Positions 1 to 8,004 are shown, numbered from the stretch's first letter. The stretch is 29,417 nt of DNA from Rhodospirillaceae bacterium UBA4468 (GCA_002389385.1 DGOK01000092.1:1-29417), one strand, 5' to 3'. Program-made: numbers and translations. Notes: a model not told the origin generated them from the sequence alone.

Positions 1-335
1 CCCTTAACGTACATCACACCTAGATTGCCCTGCGCATTCGCATCCCCTTGTTAAGCTGCCTTTCGATACCACTTCACTGCTTCTTTGTAGTCTTGCGTAA
101 CACCTTTACCATTGACGTACATCGCCCCAAGAAGTGCCTGTGCATCTGCATCTCCTTGCTCTGCTGATGCACGAATTTTACTCATAGCAGTTACGAGGTC
201 ACCTCTGCCTAATGCTTCCAATTGTTTCTGAAAGTCCTGTGCAGAACCAACTCCGTCATTCGCAACGAGCAGTGAAAATCCAAGAAGCCTATAGTCGACG
301 GTAACAATCGCGAACGGCTTCTTGATATTTATGCT
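1..335 (-). pseudogene. Sel1-repeat protein fragment with premature stop and no start codon
   Basis: Reading leftwards, this encodes a hydrophobic stretch (RLLGFSLLVA) that looks like the end of a signal peptide, then Sel1/TPR-like repeats: AEQGDADAQALLGAMYVNG, then KEAVKWYRKAA, a stop codon, and QGDANAQGNLGVMYVKG up to the window edge. Sel1 repeats normally read WYRKAAEQGDA, so the TAA at 53-51 sits where a Glu codon (GAA) is expected and the repeat continues in the same frame beyond it. Upstream the frame is open only to a TAG at 350-348 and contains no ATG before the signal-like segment, so the start has been lost. Sel1 proteins are usually secreted or periplasmic interaction scaffolds; the partner here is unknown. 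The gene meets a second truncated gene head to head near position 340. The family call is firm; whether any product is made is doubtful. Confidence 0.75.
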
Positions 336-347
336 TAACGACCATGG

Positions 348-1058
348 CTAACATCAATCCATACTCATACAGGCTCGCAGGGCTGCCCGCTCGAACTTAT
401 GGCAACGGGTATTGCCGTAATTTTAGAGTTTGCCGAAGAGGTGAATTCAGCACGCGGGTCACAACAGATTGAGCGTATTGATATTGGTGGCGGCCTACCG
501 GTTAACTTTAAATCAGAAGAAATGAAGCCAACATTCAAAGATTATGCTGACGTCTTGCGTGCCAAGGTCCCAGTCTTGTTCACCGATAAGTATCAGGTGA
601 AGACTGAATTTGGCCGCTCCATCGCGGCAAAGAACGGCTTTATCATTACACGCGTTTAGCACACCAAAGAAAGTGGGGGGCGGCATATCGTAATTACCCA
701 TGCGGGTGCGCAAGTGACAACCCGCACCGCGTTCTTACCGCAGTACTGGCCGATCCGCGTCGCTGGCTTTTCACCAGATGGCGAAGAACGATCTGACAAC
801 CCTGTCCAAACAGACGTTGCTGGGTTTTGTTGCTTTACAGATGACTTGATCACTAAAGATGCATTATTACCAAAGATGGAACCAAACGATTACGTCGTCG
901 TCTTCGACACAGGCGCATATTACTTTAACAACCATTACGATTATAACAGCCTGCCCCGGGTCGCAGTTTATAGCGCAGAAACCACAGTCAGCGGTCTTGA
1001 GTTAACATTGATCCGACGTGCCGAAACGCTTGCAGATATCGTGCGAAATATGAGCTAA
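348..1058 (+). pseudogene. Orn/DAP/Arg decarboxylase-family (PLP fold III) pseudogene, 3' part only
   Basis: One frame runs from just after a TAA at 336-338 to 1058, interrupted by a TAG at 657-659. It begins inside the PLP barrel (THTGSQGCPLEL) and continues with the glycine-rich phosphate-binding segment IDIGGGLPVNF, TEFGRSIAAKNGF (the position of the EPGR motif), then after the stop the beta domain with HAGAQ, CCF and YVVVFDTGAYYFN, typical of diaminopimelate/ornithine decarboxylase-like enzymes. The N-terminal half of the barrel, including the PLP-lysine segment, is absent. The TAG lies in the stretch TRV-stop-HTKESGGRHIVITHAG, where relatives often carry Glu (GAG). An internal ATG at 399 would give only an 86-aa fragment. 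The substrate cannot be told from what remains. A decarboxylase remnant is confident; a functional product is very unlikely. Confidence 0.8.
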
Positions 1059-1073
1059 GCACGATGGCAAAAC

Positions 1074-1976
1074 TTAATCTTTTGCATCTGGTCTTGTGAA
1101 TTTAACGCCAAGTTTTTCTTCATAGACTTTAATCATCGCGCTCTTTGGTTCACGGCCAAACCCTGCGTCCATTGCAGATTGATAGCTTTTGACCATGGCG
1201 TCGACGACCGGGATTGAAGCCCCCGTCTCATCTCGCATGCGTTGCACGTTGATGATATCTTTATAGGCATCTTCCATTGCGAAATCCGTATGGAATGCAC
1301 GGTCCATCATGCGCGGCACGAAATACTCTGATGCAAAACTTTTCGAACTTCCTGTCGTCATCAGTTCAGCCACAAGATCAGCATCCAGACCGACGGCAAG
1401 TGCTAATGGAATGACTTCAGAAATAGCTGCGATATTGATATCATAGACGATATTATTGAGCGCTTTCATCGCCTGCCCACAACCTACTGGTCCGGCATGA
1501 ATTATATGCTCACCCATATGATCAAGATAAGGCTTCGCAAAAGCAAATCCCTCAGCCGAACCACCGAACATCATCGTTAACGTGCCATCGTATGCACGGA
1601 ATGGCATGCCTGAAATAGGGCAATCCCAATACGTAATGCCTACTTCCGCTGCCTCTTTGCAAATCGCGATGGCGTCTGTGCGATCAAGTGTCGTGGTGTC
1701 TACGATGGTCAATTCATTTCGGCGTGCGTTATGAATACCGTCTGGTCCAAACATGACGGCGCGCACTTCCGGTGCAAACGGCAGGCACATAAAGATTAGG
1801 TCACATTTCTTGGCGATATCCGCAGCACTGTCACACGCAATAGCACCAGCGTCCAAAAGTGGCTTCATGGCTTCGCTGATCGGATCAAACACGTAAACAG
1901 GTGAAACTGATTTCGCGAGATTGAGCGCCATCCCGCCGCCCATTCGCCCAAGGCCAATGTATCCAACTGTCGTCAT
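1074..1976 (-). CDS. NAD(P)-dependent beta-hydroxyacid dehydrogenase (HIBADH/6PGDH-like)
   Basis: A complete 300-aa member of the 3-hydroxyisobutyrate dehydrogenase / tartronate semialdehyde reductase family of soluble cytosolic oxidoreductases. The N-terminal Rossmann fold has GLGRMGGGMA (residues 8-16), the substrate-binding signature is DCPISGMP (118-125), and the catalytic Lys lies in MKALNN (K171, with N174). Family members oxidise or reduce short beta-hydroxy acids with NAD(H) or NADP(H). Length matches the family. The ATG at 1976 is preceded by AGGACAAATAGC, a reasonable ribosome site. It lies 88 bp downstream of the HxlR regulator on the same strand and could be co-transcribed. The true substrate cannot be decided from sequence. 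Confidence 0.85.
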   Translation of the reverse strand: MTTVGYIGLGRMGGGMALNLAKSVSPVYVFDPISEAMKPLLDAGAIACDSAADIAKKCDLIFMCLPFAPEVRAVMFGPDGIHNARRNELTIVDTTTLDRTDAIAICKEAAEVGITYWDCPISGMPFRAYDGTLTMMFGGSAEGFAFAKPYLDHMGEHIIHAGPVGCGQAMKALNNIVYDINIAAISEVIPLALAVGLDADLVAELMTTGSSKSFASEYFVPRMMDRAFHTDFAMEDAYKDIINVQRMRDETGASIPVVDAMVKSYQSAMDAGFGREPKSAMIKVYEEKLGVKFTRPDAKD

Positions 1977-2064
1977 GCTATTTGTCCTGATAGTAAATTC
2001 GAAAGGACACGCAGTCTATGAAGACTGCCAAGTCAGCACAACTGCATTTTTAAAAATGAGTACT

Positions 2065-2499
2065 TTATATCGCTAACTTTGGTGGCGATTTGTTTTCCCG
2101 GGCATAAATTTCTGCAATAAATCCATTTCGGTCAGTATCGATACGTTTGAGAAGTTCCCTACGGGATTTGTTCATTTTCAAGTGGCTACCGCTCCAACGA
2201 ACAATCTCAAGAATGATCGGGGTCAGCGCGAGGCCTTTTTGAGTCAATGAGTAGATATAGCTGCGCCGATTTTCAGGGTCTTGTGCCTTATTAACTACGC
2301 CCACAGCCTCAAGATGCTTAAGACGATCCGCGAGGATATTGGTAGCTATTTTTTCTTCTGCATCAAGCAAGACACCGTATCGCTTTTTTCCATGCAAAAT
2401 CATGTCTCGAATTACCAATAAGGTCCATCGATCACCAAAAATATCCGTACCGTATGCGACAGGACACCCGCCTAAATGCTTCTTCGTTTGTTTGCTCAT
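2065..2499 (-). CDS. HxlR-family winged-helix transcriptional regulator
   Basis: A 144-aa HxlR-type regulator, from the ATG at 2499. Key features are the conserved N-terminal Cys in GGCPVAYGTDIFGDRW (C12), the recognition-helix region ATNILADRLKHLEAVGVV (52-69), and the wing RRSYIYSLTQKGLAL. Many HxlR proteins sense electrophiles, quinones or aldehydes through a conserved Cys and control a divergent detoxification gene; applying that here is inference. A frame extension to a TTG at 2517 is unlikely because it runs into the operator region. No strong Shine-Dalgarno is visible. It is divergent from the YdhR-like gene, with two palindromic candidate operators in the 100-bp gap, suggesting autoregulation and control of that neighbour. 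Confidence 0.88.
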   Translation of the reverse strand: MSKQTKKHLGGCPVAYGTDIFGDRWTLLVIRDMILHGKKRYGVLLDAEEKIATNILADRLKHLEAVGVVNKAQDPENRRSYIYSLTQKGLALTPIILEIVRWSGSHLKMNKSRRELLKRIDTDRNGFIAEIYARENKSPPKLAI

Positions 2500-2519
2500 G
2501 TAAAATTTATAATACAATA

Positions 2520-2536
2520 ACTTGCAAATTGCAATC
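2520..2536. promoter_or_regulatory. Candidate HxlR operator 1 (imperfect palindrome)
   Basis: ACTTGCAAATTGCAATC contains TTGCAA on each side of a single central A. It resembles the stronger site 39 bp away (centre to centre) and lies 21 bp upstream of the hxlR-family start, where bound protein would block its transcription. The sequence symmetry is direct observation; binding is inference. Confidence 0.5.
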
Positions 2537-2558
2537 TAATAATTGTACACATAATTTA

Positions 2559-2575
2559 ACTTGCATAATGCAAGT
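2559..2575. promoter_or_regulatory. Candidate HxlR operator 2 (perfect 8-1-8 palindrome)
   Basis: ACTTGCATAATGCAAGT is a perfect inverted repeat of 8-bp arms around one A. It lies 27 bp upstream of the ATG of the YdhR-like gene and shares the ACTTGCA half-site with operator 1. Paired dyads of this kind between divergent genes are typical for winged-helix dimers. The flanking DNA is AT-rich and probably holds both promoters. Confidence 0.6.
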
Positions 2576-2602
2576 ATTAATTACTCGATGATAGGAAACT
2601 CA

Positions 2603-3231
2603 ATGCCTAAATCTTTTGTCTACACTGAACTGCAAATCTCTTTGCCCATCGCAGATGCCCCTTGGACTGATATAAATGATGCCATCAAGACGCACCCAGG
2701 ATTCAATAACAAAACCTGGTTGCAAGGTTACGGTACAAATTCACTTGGTGATTTATATGAATTCGACGATTTGGAAAGTGCTCAAAAATTTGTGACAGGA
2801 TACTTCCCAGGCGAAGCAACAAACTTTGGCGTTGCACAGATGACCCGCATTTTTGATGGAACTGTCACAGCGGATGCCAGCCGTGACATAAACTCTGTCC
2901 ACTATGACACTGTATCAAGCCAAGCACCTGGCGCATTTGTTTATACCGAGCTCCAGACGAGCGTTCCTATCGATAAATTCCCCTGGCAGGATCGCAATAC
3001 AAAACTTAAAACAGCTCCGGGCCTCATCGGCAAAACGTGGCTGAGTGACACAATACGCATACTTTAGGCGGCTTTGATGCCTTTGATAATGTTGAGAATG
3101 CACAAGAATTTGCACTTCACAGCTTCCCCAAAGTCGCAGCGTCGTTGAATTCAGCGTTCATTACCCGCGTTTTTGATGCGTCGATAACGGTAGAAATGAG
3201 TCGTGACATGCGCTCACCATTTTACACATGA
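2603..3231 (+). pseudogene. Tandem YdhR-like (ferredoxin-fold monooxygenase-like) protein, frameshifted in domain 2
   Basis: Two homologous copies of an approximately 100-aa domain. Copy 1 has MPKSFVYTELQISLPI, PGFNNKTWLQG, LYEFDDLESAQKF and FGVAQMTRIFDGTVTADASRD. Copy 2 begins GAFVYTELQTSVPI with PGLIGKTWLS, then the frame breaks near 3045. The other frame continues GGFDAFDNVENAQEFA, FITRVFDASITVEMSRDM to a TGA at 3229-3231. One missing base restores the whole protein. The pattern PGF..K.W....GG.Y.F....A.......GV......FD matches the YdhR / antibiotic-monooxygenase-like ferredoxin fold; enzymatic activity of YdhR itself is not established. The start is set by AGGA at 2593-2596 before the ATG at 2603, because an upstream TTG lies inside operator 2. 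Likely target of the divergent HxlR regulator. Confidence 0.65.
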
Positions 3232-3437
3232 GCACTATCGGCTCCATACGAACAAACGACATGCATGATGCCGTCAGCCAAGGAACTCCCTTAGCTGACG
3301 GTACTCATCATTATCATGAAAGAATTGCATTAGGTGTTATTCGAGGGCGGCAGTTAAGATCTCAATCATTCCGTAAATTCATTCATCGCTTAATATCCGA
3401 GGCCTACCGCACCCTCATCAAATATCGCTTAATCTGA
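3228..3437 (+). CDS. Small ORF, unrecognised (69 aa), stop/start-coupled to YdhR-like frame
   Basis: An ATG overlaps the TGA of the restored YdhR-like frame (ATGA), and a 69-aa frame runs to 3437, overlapping the convergent HAD gene by 9 bp. The product is basic at the C-terminus (RGRQLRSQSFRKFIHRL) and has a His-rich centre (DGTHHYHE). I do not recognise a family. A strong hairpin (3271-3301) lies inside the frame. In favour is the translational-coupling arrangement; against are the shortness and the decayed upstream gene. Confidence 0.35.
   Translation: MSTIGSIRTNDMHDAVSQGTPLADGTHHYHERIALGVIRGRQLRSQSFRKFIHRLISEAYRTLIKYRLI
3271..3301. repeat. 13-bp imperfect hairpin inside/after the YdhR-like unit
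   Basis: Arms CCGTCAGC-C-AAGG and CCTT-A-GCTGACGG enclose a 5-nt loop (AACTC), giving 12 paired positions with one C/A mismatch. There is no T-run after it, so it is not a classic intrinsic terminator. It may still end or stabilise the YdhR-like transcript. Confidence 0.6.
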
Positions 3438-4142
3438 AACTAACGCGTCCGCGAGTTCCTTAAAGTTCGATACGATGAGATCCGGTTGGTGCGGCGTTTC
3501 TCCAAATGGTCGCTTGCGACGATCAATGAACGCCGTCCGCATACCGTAAGATTTTGCCCCATGACAGTCGAACGCATGGTTAGCAACGAACAAGCAGCTT
3601 GATCTGTCGACGTTCAGTTGCTCTTCCACTGTTGCATAGGTTTTCCAATGAGGTTTGAAATAACCTGCATCTTGCACAGAGGTTGTATGATCAAATGGGA
3701 AACCAATATGTGGCTTGGCCGCTTCCAGCATATCCCGGTCGCCGTTCGATAGAATAGCGAGCTTGTATCCACCATCGCGCAGTTTCTGCAAGGCTTCGAC
3801 AACATCGGGAAACGGTTTCAATTTCTCGATCTGACTAACCAGCCAGCAGACCTCATCTTGTGAGTATGAAATCTCGCAGCGATCCATCACAAATGACACC
3901 GCTCTGTGCCCGATTTGGCGATATGGCGTATGCCCACGGTCACATAATGCATCAATCATTGAGTTCTCATAATGCGTACGCCGCCACCATGTGACGAACC
4001 GGTGTGGTTCTCCATCCCAGCCTTTATCCTTTAGAAAAGTTGAAACCGCATCAACCAGGCCTTGCTGCATATCAACAACTGTACCGTACTGATCGAAAAC
4101 CAATACTTTGATCTCGCGTGCGAGCGCGTCGACATTTTCCAT
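3429..4142 (-). CDS. HAD-superfamily hydrolase, haloacid dehalogenase type II-like
   Basis: A complete 237-aa cytosolic HAD protein. Motif I FDQYGTVVD carries the nucleophile D17, motif II is LSNGD (S132-N133), motif III Lys is in YFKPHWKTY (K163), and the type-II dehalogenase-like segment FVANHAFDCHGAKSYG supplies the acidic residue (D192). L-2-haloacid dehalogenases hydrolyse 2-halo acids to 2-hydroxy acids, and length and motif spacing fit that class. The WWRRTHYEN segment may provide substrate-binding arginines. GGAGAA lies about 5 nt before the ATG at 4142, a strong ribosome site. It is transcribed divergently from the SDR gene. Many proteins with this annotation act on other small phospho- or halo-substrates, so the substrate is uncertain. 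Confidence 0.8.
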   Translation of the reverse strand: MENVDALAREIKVLVFDQYGTVVDMQQGLVDAVSTFLKDKGWDGEPHRFVTWWRRTHYENSMIDALCDRGHTPYRQIGHRAVSFVMDRCEISYSQDEVCWLVSQIEKLKPFPDVVEALQKLRDGGYKLAILSNGDRDMLEAAKPHIGFPFDHTTSVQDAGYFKPHWKTYATVEEQLNVDRSSCLFVANHAFDCHGAKSYGMRTAFIDRRKRPFGETPHQPDLIVSNFKELADALVSD

Positions 4143-4245
4143 TTAATTTCTCCTGATTGATGACTATCTACAGATGGGAATAGCTTGGCCTACAAGATAG
4201 GGATAAGTTATTGGCATCGTCAAAATTAATTGGAGCTACATAAAA
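4143..4245. promoter_or_regulatory. Divergent promoter region, HAD / SDR
   Basis: This 103-bp gap between divergent starts must carry both promoters. The minus side contains the GGAGAA ribosome site of the HAD gene and the plus side GGAG about 10 nt before the SDR ATG. I cannot pick out confident -35/-10 pairs or an operator. Confidence 0.4.
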
Positions 4246-5031
4246 ATGGACCTGCATCTCAAAGACAAATCAGCGATCATCACAGGTGGCTCCAAAGGCA
4301 TTGGCGCAGGCGTCGCCATGGGTTTGGCTGCCGAGGGGTGCGATGTCACCATCATCAGTCGCACTGAAGCTGAACTGACCAAGACTGCTGAAAAAATTTG
4401 TACCGAAACCGGTGCTAACGTCAGCATCTATGCTGCTGACTTAAGCAAACCAGGCGCGATTGATACACTCATTGCGGCGCTACCCCTTCCAGACATCCTT
4501 GTGAATAACGCAGGTGCTATTCCTGCTGGTGATTTACAGGCTGTGACGGAAGAACGCTGGCGCGATGCATGGGACCTCAAGGTTTTTGGCTACATCAATA
4601 TGTGCCGCGCTTTTTACGCCGAAATGAAGTCACGAGGCCATGGCACCATTGTAAATATCACGGGCCTTGCTGCTGACCGTACGGATGCGAATTATATAGC
4701 AGGGACTGCAGGCAATGCATCTTTGAATGCGTTCACCCGGGCCCTTGGCGGGAGAAGCCTGAATGATGGCGTACGTGTTGTTTCTGTATCGCCGGGCCCC
4801 GTTGAAACTGAGCGCCTTGTTGGATTGATGCGCACCCGTGCCGAAGCCGAACACGGTGATCCCGATCGTTGGCAGAGCTATCTTTCAAACTTACCATTAG
4901 GTCGTGCTGCAACAGTGCAGGAAGTCGCCAACGTCGTTGTCTTTATGGCGTCCGAGCGTGCAAACTTTGTCAACGGATCCGTGGTGACGGTAGACGGTGG
5001 ACATGGCGCAAATCAAGGCAGCTTTACATAA
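4246..5031 (+). CDS. SDR-family oxidoreductase with atypical active site (YxxxT)
   Basis: A complete 261-aa short-chain dehydrogenase/reductase. The Rossmann cofactor motif is TGGSKGIG (13-20) and the structural NNAG is at 87-90; the C-terminal PGPVETER and VNGSVVTVDGG segments are typical. The catalytic tetrad is not: the Tyr is Y150 in NYIAGTAGNASL, and the usual Lys four residues on is Thr154. The usual Ser region reads NITG. A subset of SDRs has YIAGSAGN-type sequences at this point, so this is probably a real subfamily feature rather than decay. NAD(P) binding is likely, but standard hydride-transfer chemistry is questionable. It is first in a run with a Tat-exported aldo-keto reductase and a DUF6064 protein. 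Confidence 0.85.
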   Translation: MDLHLKDKSAIITGGSKGIGAGVAMGLAAEGCDVTIISRTEAELTKTAEKICTETGANVSIYAADLSKPGAIDTLIAALPLPDILVNNAGAIPAGDLQAVTEERWRDAWDLKVFGYINMCRAFYAEMKSRGHGTIVNITGLAADRTDANYIAGTAGNASLNAFTRALGGRSLNDGVRVVSVSPGPVETERLVGLMRTRAEAEHGDPDRWQSYLSNLPLGRAATVQEVANVVVFMASERANFVNGSVVTVDGGHGANQGSFT

Positions 5032-5043
5032 AGAATGTATCTT

Positions 5044-5964
5044 ATGAAACAACAGTCCCGACGCACATTTATAAAACTAGCCGCAGCTTCATCCGCTTTA
5101 TTCGCAACGGGCACAACAAAGGCCCTGGCAACTCCAACATTGCTCCGCAGGCCAATCCCTAAATCCGGAGAGCTCATCCCCGCGATTGGCATGGGCACGT
5201 GGGTTACATTTAATGTTGGTGACAATATTTCGCTTAGGGATCAGCGAACCGATGTTTTGAAAACGTTCTTTGATTTAGGCGGCGGCATGATCGACTCGTC
5301 ACCAATGTATGGGTCCGCCTAAGATGTCATGGGATACAGTCTAGCGAAGCTTTCCAATACTCAGGGCATGCTTTCCGCCACCAAAATCTGGACATCGTCT
5401 AAAGATGAAGGACGCAGCCAAATCAATGATTCATTTCGTTTATGGGGTTTGAAGAAGTTTGATCTGTTCCAGGTCCATAAGTTGCTGAACTGGGAAGAAC
5501 ATCTGGATACGCTCAGAGAGCGCCGGGCAGCTGGCCAAATTCGATACATCGGCATAACGACATCGCATGGCTCCAGACACTCTGAGATGGCGCGCACTAT
5601 GGAGACCCAGGATATCGATTTTGTGCAATTCACTTATAATGTTGAAGACAGGGATGCCGAAGACCGTCTTTTGCCACTCGCCGCCGACAAGGGCATTGCC
5701 GTGATCATCAATCGGCCGTTTCAGCGTGGCACTTTGACCAACCGCTTTGAAGGAAAGCCCCTTCCGACATGGGCCTCTGAATATGGGATCACGAGTTGGG
5801 CGCAATATCTACTTAAGTTTGTTGTCTCCCATCCTGCAGTGACCTGTGCGATACCTGCGACGTCTAAAGTTGAGCATATGAAAGAGAACATGAACGTGTT
5901 GCAGACCCGCCTGCCAGATATCAAAGATCGCCAACGCATGCTCGATTACGTTCAAAGTCTTTAA
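5044..5964 (+). pseudogene. Tat-signal aldo/keto reductase interrupted by an in-frame TAA
   Basis: The chosen start at 5044 gives MKQQSRRTFIK followed by a hydrophobic stretch ending TTKALA, a twin-arginine signal peptide, so the enzyme was exported folded to the periplasm. The mature part is an aldo/keto reductase barrel: Asp and Tyr in MIDSSPMYGSA, Lys in ATKIWTS, His in LFQVHKLLNW, then GQIRYIGITTSHG and AIPATSKVEHMKEN. A TAA at 5320-5322 follows YGSA, where relatives usually have Glu (GSAE); the same frame continues without other damage to 5964, giving about 306 codons if read through. An ATG at 5035 is an alternative start. The gene lies 12 bp after the SDR. As it stands it yields a 92-aa fragment ending just after the catalytic Tyr. 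Confidence 0.82.
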
Positions 5965-5968
5965 GATC

Positions 5969-6625
5969 ATGGATCGGCTGATCCCTTATTCTACCGATGT
6001 CTACAATGCTATCATCTCTGATCACAATCTAAGCCTCTGGCCATTGCAGGTTTTCGTTGTGGTGCTTTGCTTAAGTGTTATTGGCTTGGCGCGTCGCGGC
6101 GGTGCGAATAATGTCGCCTTCATGATCCTGGCCGTGTTCTGGATTTGGTGCGGTGTCCATTTTCATATCACGACCTACGCAACGATCAACAGGGCGGCAC
6201 ACTACTTCGGCTATGCATTTATCATCCAAGGTGTGGCGATCGCTTTATGGACTTTTTGGACGCGGGGTCAATTTGTTAAACCCCAACACAGGGTATGGGT
6301 TTGGGCAGGGATTGGTTTGATTATAAGTGCTGCGGTACTCCACCCACTGCTTTTAACGGCAATGAATGCACCGATCACATACGCCGAGATACCTGGCGTG
6401 ATGCCAATGCCAACAGCCGCACTCACACTTGGCGTATTGTTTTTAATGCCACAGCGTTTTGCTTTATGGCTGCTGGTTATACCCGTTACCTGGAGTCTTT
6501 GGGATGGCATGAGCGCTTGGACACTTGGTCAAAATTTAAGTTTAATATTGCCATGTATTGTCGTGATTGCAGCGTTTTGCTGGATTATGAAGACGCTTTC
6601 AAATCACGGATCGTCTGTTCGATAA
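5969..6625 (+). CDS. DUF6064-like integral membrane protein
   Basis: A 218-aa protein with about six predicted membrane segments: LQVFVVVLCLSVIGLA, VAFMILAVFWIWCGVHF, YAFIIQGVAIALWTFW, VWAGIGLIISAAVLHPLLL, ALTLGVLFLMPQRFALWLLVI and LILPCIVVIAAFCWIM. The N-terminal YNAIISDHNLSLWPLQV and the WCGVHFH segment are reminiscent of DUF6064 proteins, whose function is unknown. The ATG is 4 bp after the aldo/keto reductase stop, so the genes are probably one transcript. The 3' end overlaps the convergent DUF2254 gene by 41 bp. The membrane assignment is firm; the DUF name is from memory. Confidence 0.65.
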   Translation: MDRLIPYSTDVYNAIISDHNLSLWPLQVFVVVLCLSVIGLARRGGANNVAFMILAVFWIWCGVHFHITTYATINRAAHYFGYAFIIQGVAIALWTFWTRGQFVKPQHRVWVWAGIGLIISAAVLHPLLLTAMNAPITYAEIPGVMPMPTAALTLGVLFLMPQRFALWLLVIPVTWSLWDGMSAWTLGQNLSLILPCIVVIAAFCWIMKTLSNHGSSVR

Positions 6626-7858
6626 CATCCCGATTTCCACCAACGGGCAGTGTATCCGCAATCAAAGACAAACATTCATGCGTATGCTGTATCACATTTA
6701 TATCTGTCACTGTATAAGGTGTAGCCTTCTTAAATACTGCATCTACAAAATCTTTGAACAAGAACGGTTTCGAATACACTCGATCAGAACGATTGAACGA
6801 GTCATTTAAACTTTCATGCTTGGCAAAATGCAGAATACCCACTTGCAGCCAATTGACGCATGTAATCGCTGTATATGGATCGTTCACACCTGGTGACAAT
6901 GCCCGTGCAATGATCTCAACAAGGTGATCCGCGACAAACTTAATATTTTGATTAACTGTCGGCGAGATACCTGTCGCAAAACATGCATTTAATGAGCAAA
7001 GCGTTTCTTCGCTAAGAGACCTATCCGTCCAAACGGACATGACAGGCTTTCCAACGGTCACAAATGCCCCGGGTCGCTGCATGATCTCAATCTGTAAATC
7101 ATGCTTACCCGCCAACTTAACAAGTGTGTCTATATCAAGGGCGTGGATGTATCCGTTGGAATCCAGCACAATCTTTGTTGCGTCATCCTCATCAACACTG
7201 TCGATCCATTTTCTGTTTCTGTACAAAGCACCACATGGTCATCTGAACGGTCTGGAAAACGGTTCTCGATCCCCATCTTCAAGGCGCAACCTAAATTTGC
7301 GATGATCCGTTCTATGTTGATCGTTTCAGGGACATGGTGAATGAAATAGATCAAAACCCCCATGCAGCAGACCGCCAATCCAATCGACGTCCCAATCGAT
7401 ACATACGCCAAAGCAGACACACTCTCAGATACCAAAGGATCGCTCCCCCGCACGAAACGCAGAACGATCAGCGAATAAATGAATGTTCCAATAAAAAACC
7501 CGAGGCTGACCTGGCTGCCTCGGTCTCGCATTAAGTTTCCAATGAGCCTTGGACCGAATGTCCCACTTGCGAATGACACTGCGACCATCGTTATTGAAAA
7601 GACCACGCCCGCGACACCGATAATAGACCCCACGATCATGGACAAAACGACGCGTGCTGTGTCCGTTTCAATCGGATGGAAGGCAAAGAGACCCGAACTC
7701 ATATCGCTCGCAGAATTATGGTCTATACCTATTGTCACCAATGCGAGAGAAATAGACGCGAGTAAAAACGCAGCCGGAATGCACCAATAGCTCGCCAAAA
7801 GGTGTCGATAGAGCTGCAGTAAATTTGCACTAAGTTCCATGTCACATCCACATATCAT
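6585..7858 (-). pseudogene. DUF2254 membrane protein, disrupted by a one-base frameshift
   Basis: Two minus-strand frames together make one DUF2254-type protein. The first (from ATG 7858 or 7840) has four membrane segments: AAFLLASISLALVTIGI, VVLSMIVGSIIGVAGVVFSITM, FFIGTFIYSLIVLRFV and SIGTSIGLAVCCMGVLIYFI, followed by HHVPETINIERII. The second frame supplies the cytosolic part with DDATKIVLDSNGYIHALDIDTLVKLA and ARALSPGVNDPYTAITCVNWL, a hallmark of the family. The frames join at an A-run (7209-7212, read as AAAA on the minus strand): one extra A would give GAA-ACA-GAA-AAA-TGG-ATC and restore reading. Function is unknown. A sequencing error at the run is possible. The 3' end is convergent with and overlaps the DUF6064 gene. 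Confidence 0.75.
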
Positions 7859-8004
7859 TCATTAAACTATGTGTAGCATGCGCGACGACGCGACACCAAA
7901 GCATCATCAAATATTTAGCAAAACGACCTCAAACATTGCCAGAACGAGCCGCCTGAGATACATAACGGCCAACAGATTTACGCAATTCAGGCGCGGAGCG
8001 AACA

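Noticed and set aside
2561..2602. TTG start giving a longer YdhR-like protein
   Set aside because: It falls inside the palindromic operator; ATG 2603 has AGGA at good distance and begins where the second domain copy also begins.
51..5322. Stop-codon recoding or selenocysteine/pyrrolysine use at the three in-frame stops
   Set aside because: Two are TAA and one TAG, none is TGA, no recoding structure is evident, and intact genes in the window end with these codons.
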